Below are positions 14,862 to 15,922 of a DNA stretch of 15,922 nt, one piece after another. Position 1 is the first letter of the stretch, and each line of letters opens with the position of its first letter. A program made the translations under genes and the position numbers. Below the pieces are notes generated by a model. The model saw only the letters and a program-made list of their open reading frames with translations. It made no database searches and was not told the origin of the DNA. Source of the DNA: JACDAN01 sp036380355 (GTDB taxonomy: Bacteria > Actinomycetota > Thermoleophilia > Gaiellales > Gaiellaceae); the NCBI GenBank assembly GCA_036380355.1, contig DASVEW010000056.1, forward strand, positions 1 to 15,922. The letters run 5' to 3'.

Positions 14862-14884
14862 CGGAACCCCGACTATAGCCGCCT

Positions 14885-14942
14885 TGACCCCATGTGGGGT
14901 CATTTGACCTCATTTGGGTTCAAGTGACCTCATTGAGGGTCA
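14885..14942. promoter_or_regulatory. Three 18-bp imperfect palindromes at exact 20-bp spacing
   Basis: TGACCCCATGTGGGGTCA (14885-14902), TGACCTCATTTGGGTTCA (14905-14922) and TGACCTCATTGAGGGTCA (14925-14942) are phased every 20 bp, close to two helical turns. They lie just upstream of the TATAGT element of the nucleotidyltransferase gene and overlap the end of the recombinase frame. This is the layout of a multi-site operator, probably bound by the fused winged helix (inference). An iteron-like or REP-like role is an alternative. Confidence 0.7.
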
Positions 14943-15922
14943 GAGGCGGGATCGCCGAATCAACGCCTCCGCCGCCTCCGAATCCTCCGGCGGGTCCGGC
15001 GCGGCACGCTCCTCGGAGGGAGCGGCGAGCTGCTCAGGGCGGCGTGCGGCCTCGAAGAGCTCGCCGGGTCGACGTGCGCGTAGCGCGCACAGTCGACAGG
15101 TCGGAGTGGCCGAGGTATTCGGCTACGAGGCGCGTGTCGCCGAGCTCCTGCCGGAGCCAGGTCGCGGCGGTGTGACGCAACGTGTGCGCGCTGACGTGCT
15201 TCTCGATCCCGGGTGTCGGCGAGGATCGTCTCTTGTAGGCGTCTACCGGCGAGACCGCAGAAGACCGGGTCGGTCGGCGCGGGCCGGCGCGCGTCGCGGA
15301 GCGTCAGCAGCTCATGGGCGAGGCGAGCCGGCAGCGGTTGACGTCGAGCCTTGCCGCCCTTCCCGTGGCAGACGAGCAGCGACCGCTTTCGTCCGTTGAG
15401 TTTGACGTCGCGCCACTCGAGCGAGCACAGCTCGGAGCGACGAAGGCCCGTCGTGACGAGGGCGAGCAGCGCGAGCCGGTCGCGCTCGGCTAGGCCGGGC
15501 AGGTTCCGCTCCGGCCGGCCCGCGGCGTCGAGTAGGAGTCGGAACTCTTCGGGGGTCAGCCAGTCGCGCTCCTGCCGCGGTTTCGGCTGCGGCTCGAGGT
15601 CGACGAATGGGTCGCGGATGCCTTCGCGTTGGCTGACCCACCGCAGGAACTTACGTAGGAGGAGAAACCGCCGGTAGTAGGTCGCCTGCGAGGCCCCGCG
15701 CGCTGCTGGTACGAGCGAAGGTAGTCGACGATCGTCGCCTCATCGAGGACGTTCCGCCCGTTCGCTTCCGACCAGTCGAGCAGGTCGGTCGATCGCGACC
15801 CGGTACGCCACGATCGCGCTCTCGCTCTTCTGCTGGGCCTCGAGCCGACGCAGCCAGTCGTCGCGCGCCTGCCGAAGCGAGAGACCGCCTGCCGACGGCC
15901 GAACGGGCGGGGGCCACGCCGG
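14940..15922 (-). pseudogene. Tyrosine recombinase/integrase with several frameshifts, running off the window
   Basis: Pieces in successive frames assemble into one integrase. The N-terminal SAM-like part has DDWLRRLEAQQKSESAIVAY, WSEANGRNVLDEATIVDYL and TYYRRFLLLRKFLRWVSQRE. The catalytic part has TTGLRRSELCSLEWRDV (first Arg), HGKGGKAR (Lys), HTLRHTAATWL (His and second Arg), AEYLGHSDLSTV and ARYAHVD (Tyr codon at 15080-15082). Frame changes occur near 15058-15068, 15080-15092, 15206-15218, 15691-15700 and 15785-15795. The tail probably ends at TGA 14942-14940. The 5' end lies beyond the window. It is a broken integrase or a real gene damaged by sequencing indels. It is codirectional with the MNT and HEPN genes. 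Confidence 0.8.

Noticed and set aside
13686..15922. The two recombinase remnants considered as halves of one inverted gene
   Set aside because: Both contain the C-terminal LGH...RY region, with clearly different sequences (LLGHKHLDSTQRY and YLGHSDLSTV), so they come from two different recombinases.

Overview
The window is high-GC DNA (about 70% by eye) with frequent GTG/TTG starts, tightly packed and overlapping genes, and several -10-like hexamers placed 6-10 nt before start codons, as for leaderless transcripts. Together with the families present (RpoD-type sigma factor, TopB-type topoisomerase, many two-component genes, a MEDS/HATPase protein, a HEPN/nucleotidyltransferase pair) this suggests an Actinomycetota chromosome, possibly Thermoleophilia. 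That assignment is an inference from gene style, not a search result.

Left part (1-6.6 kb): housekeeping genes. On the minus strand are an RpoD-like sigma factor and a topoisomerase III-like enzyme (topB). Divergent from topB is a compact plus-strand cluster: a PlsC-type acyltransferase, a stand-alone 5'-3' exonuclease domain protein (GTGA overlap), a histidine phosphatase (20-bp overlap) and a histone-deacetylase-fold amidohydrolase. The last gene carries an in-frame insertion built around two copies of an 18-bp repeat with a GGGGTC-T-GACCCC palindrome.

Middle part (6.7-12.9 kb): signalling. A NarL-type response regulator and a multi-TM HisKA_3 kinase are divergent, with an 8-bp-arm inverted repeat between them. 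A PepSY protein is divergent from an OmpR-type regulator/kinase operon. A MEDS-HATPase protein follows, and then a convergent lipoprotein gene. Three promoters (PepSY, OmpR regulator, lipoprotein) share a 7+4+7 direct-repeat box ending exactly 23 bp before the (proposed) start codon. This is the best-supported new observation here: a small local regulon of the OmpR-type regulator.

Right part (12.9-15.9 kb): accessory and decayed DNA. A LuxR-family gene has lost its 5' end and carries a frameshift; it abuts the C-terminal tail of a tyrosine recombinase on the other strand. Next, all on the minus strand, come a tyrosine recombinase broken by about five frameshifts and running off the window, three 18-bp imperfect palindromes spaced exactly 20 bp apart, a winged-helix/nucleotidyltransferase fusion and a HEPN protein lacking a standard start in its frame. 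The last two look like a MNT-HEPN toxin-antitoxin module carried by an integrated element. The frameshifts may be real decay or sequencing error near a contig end.
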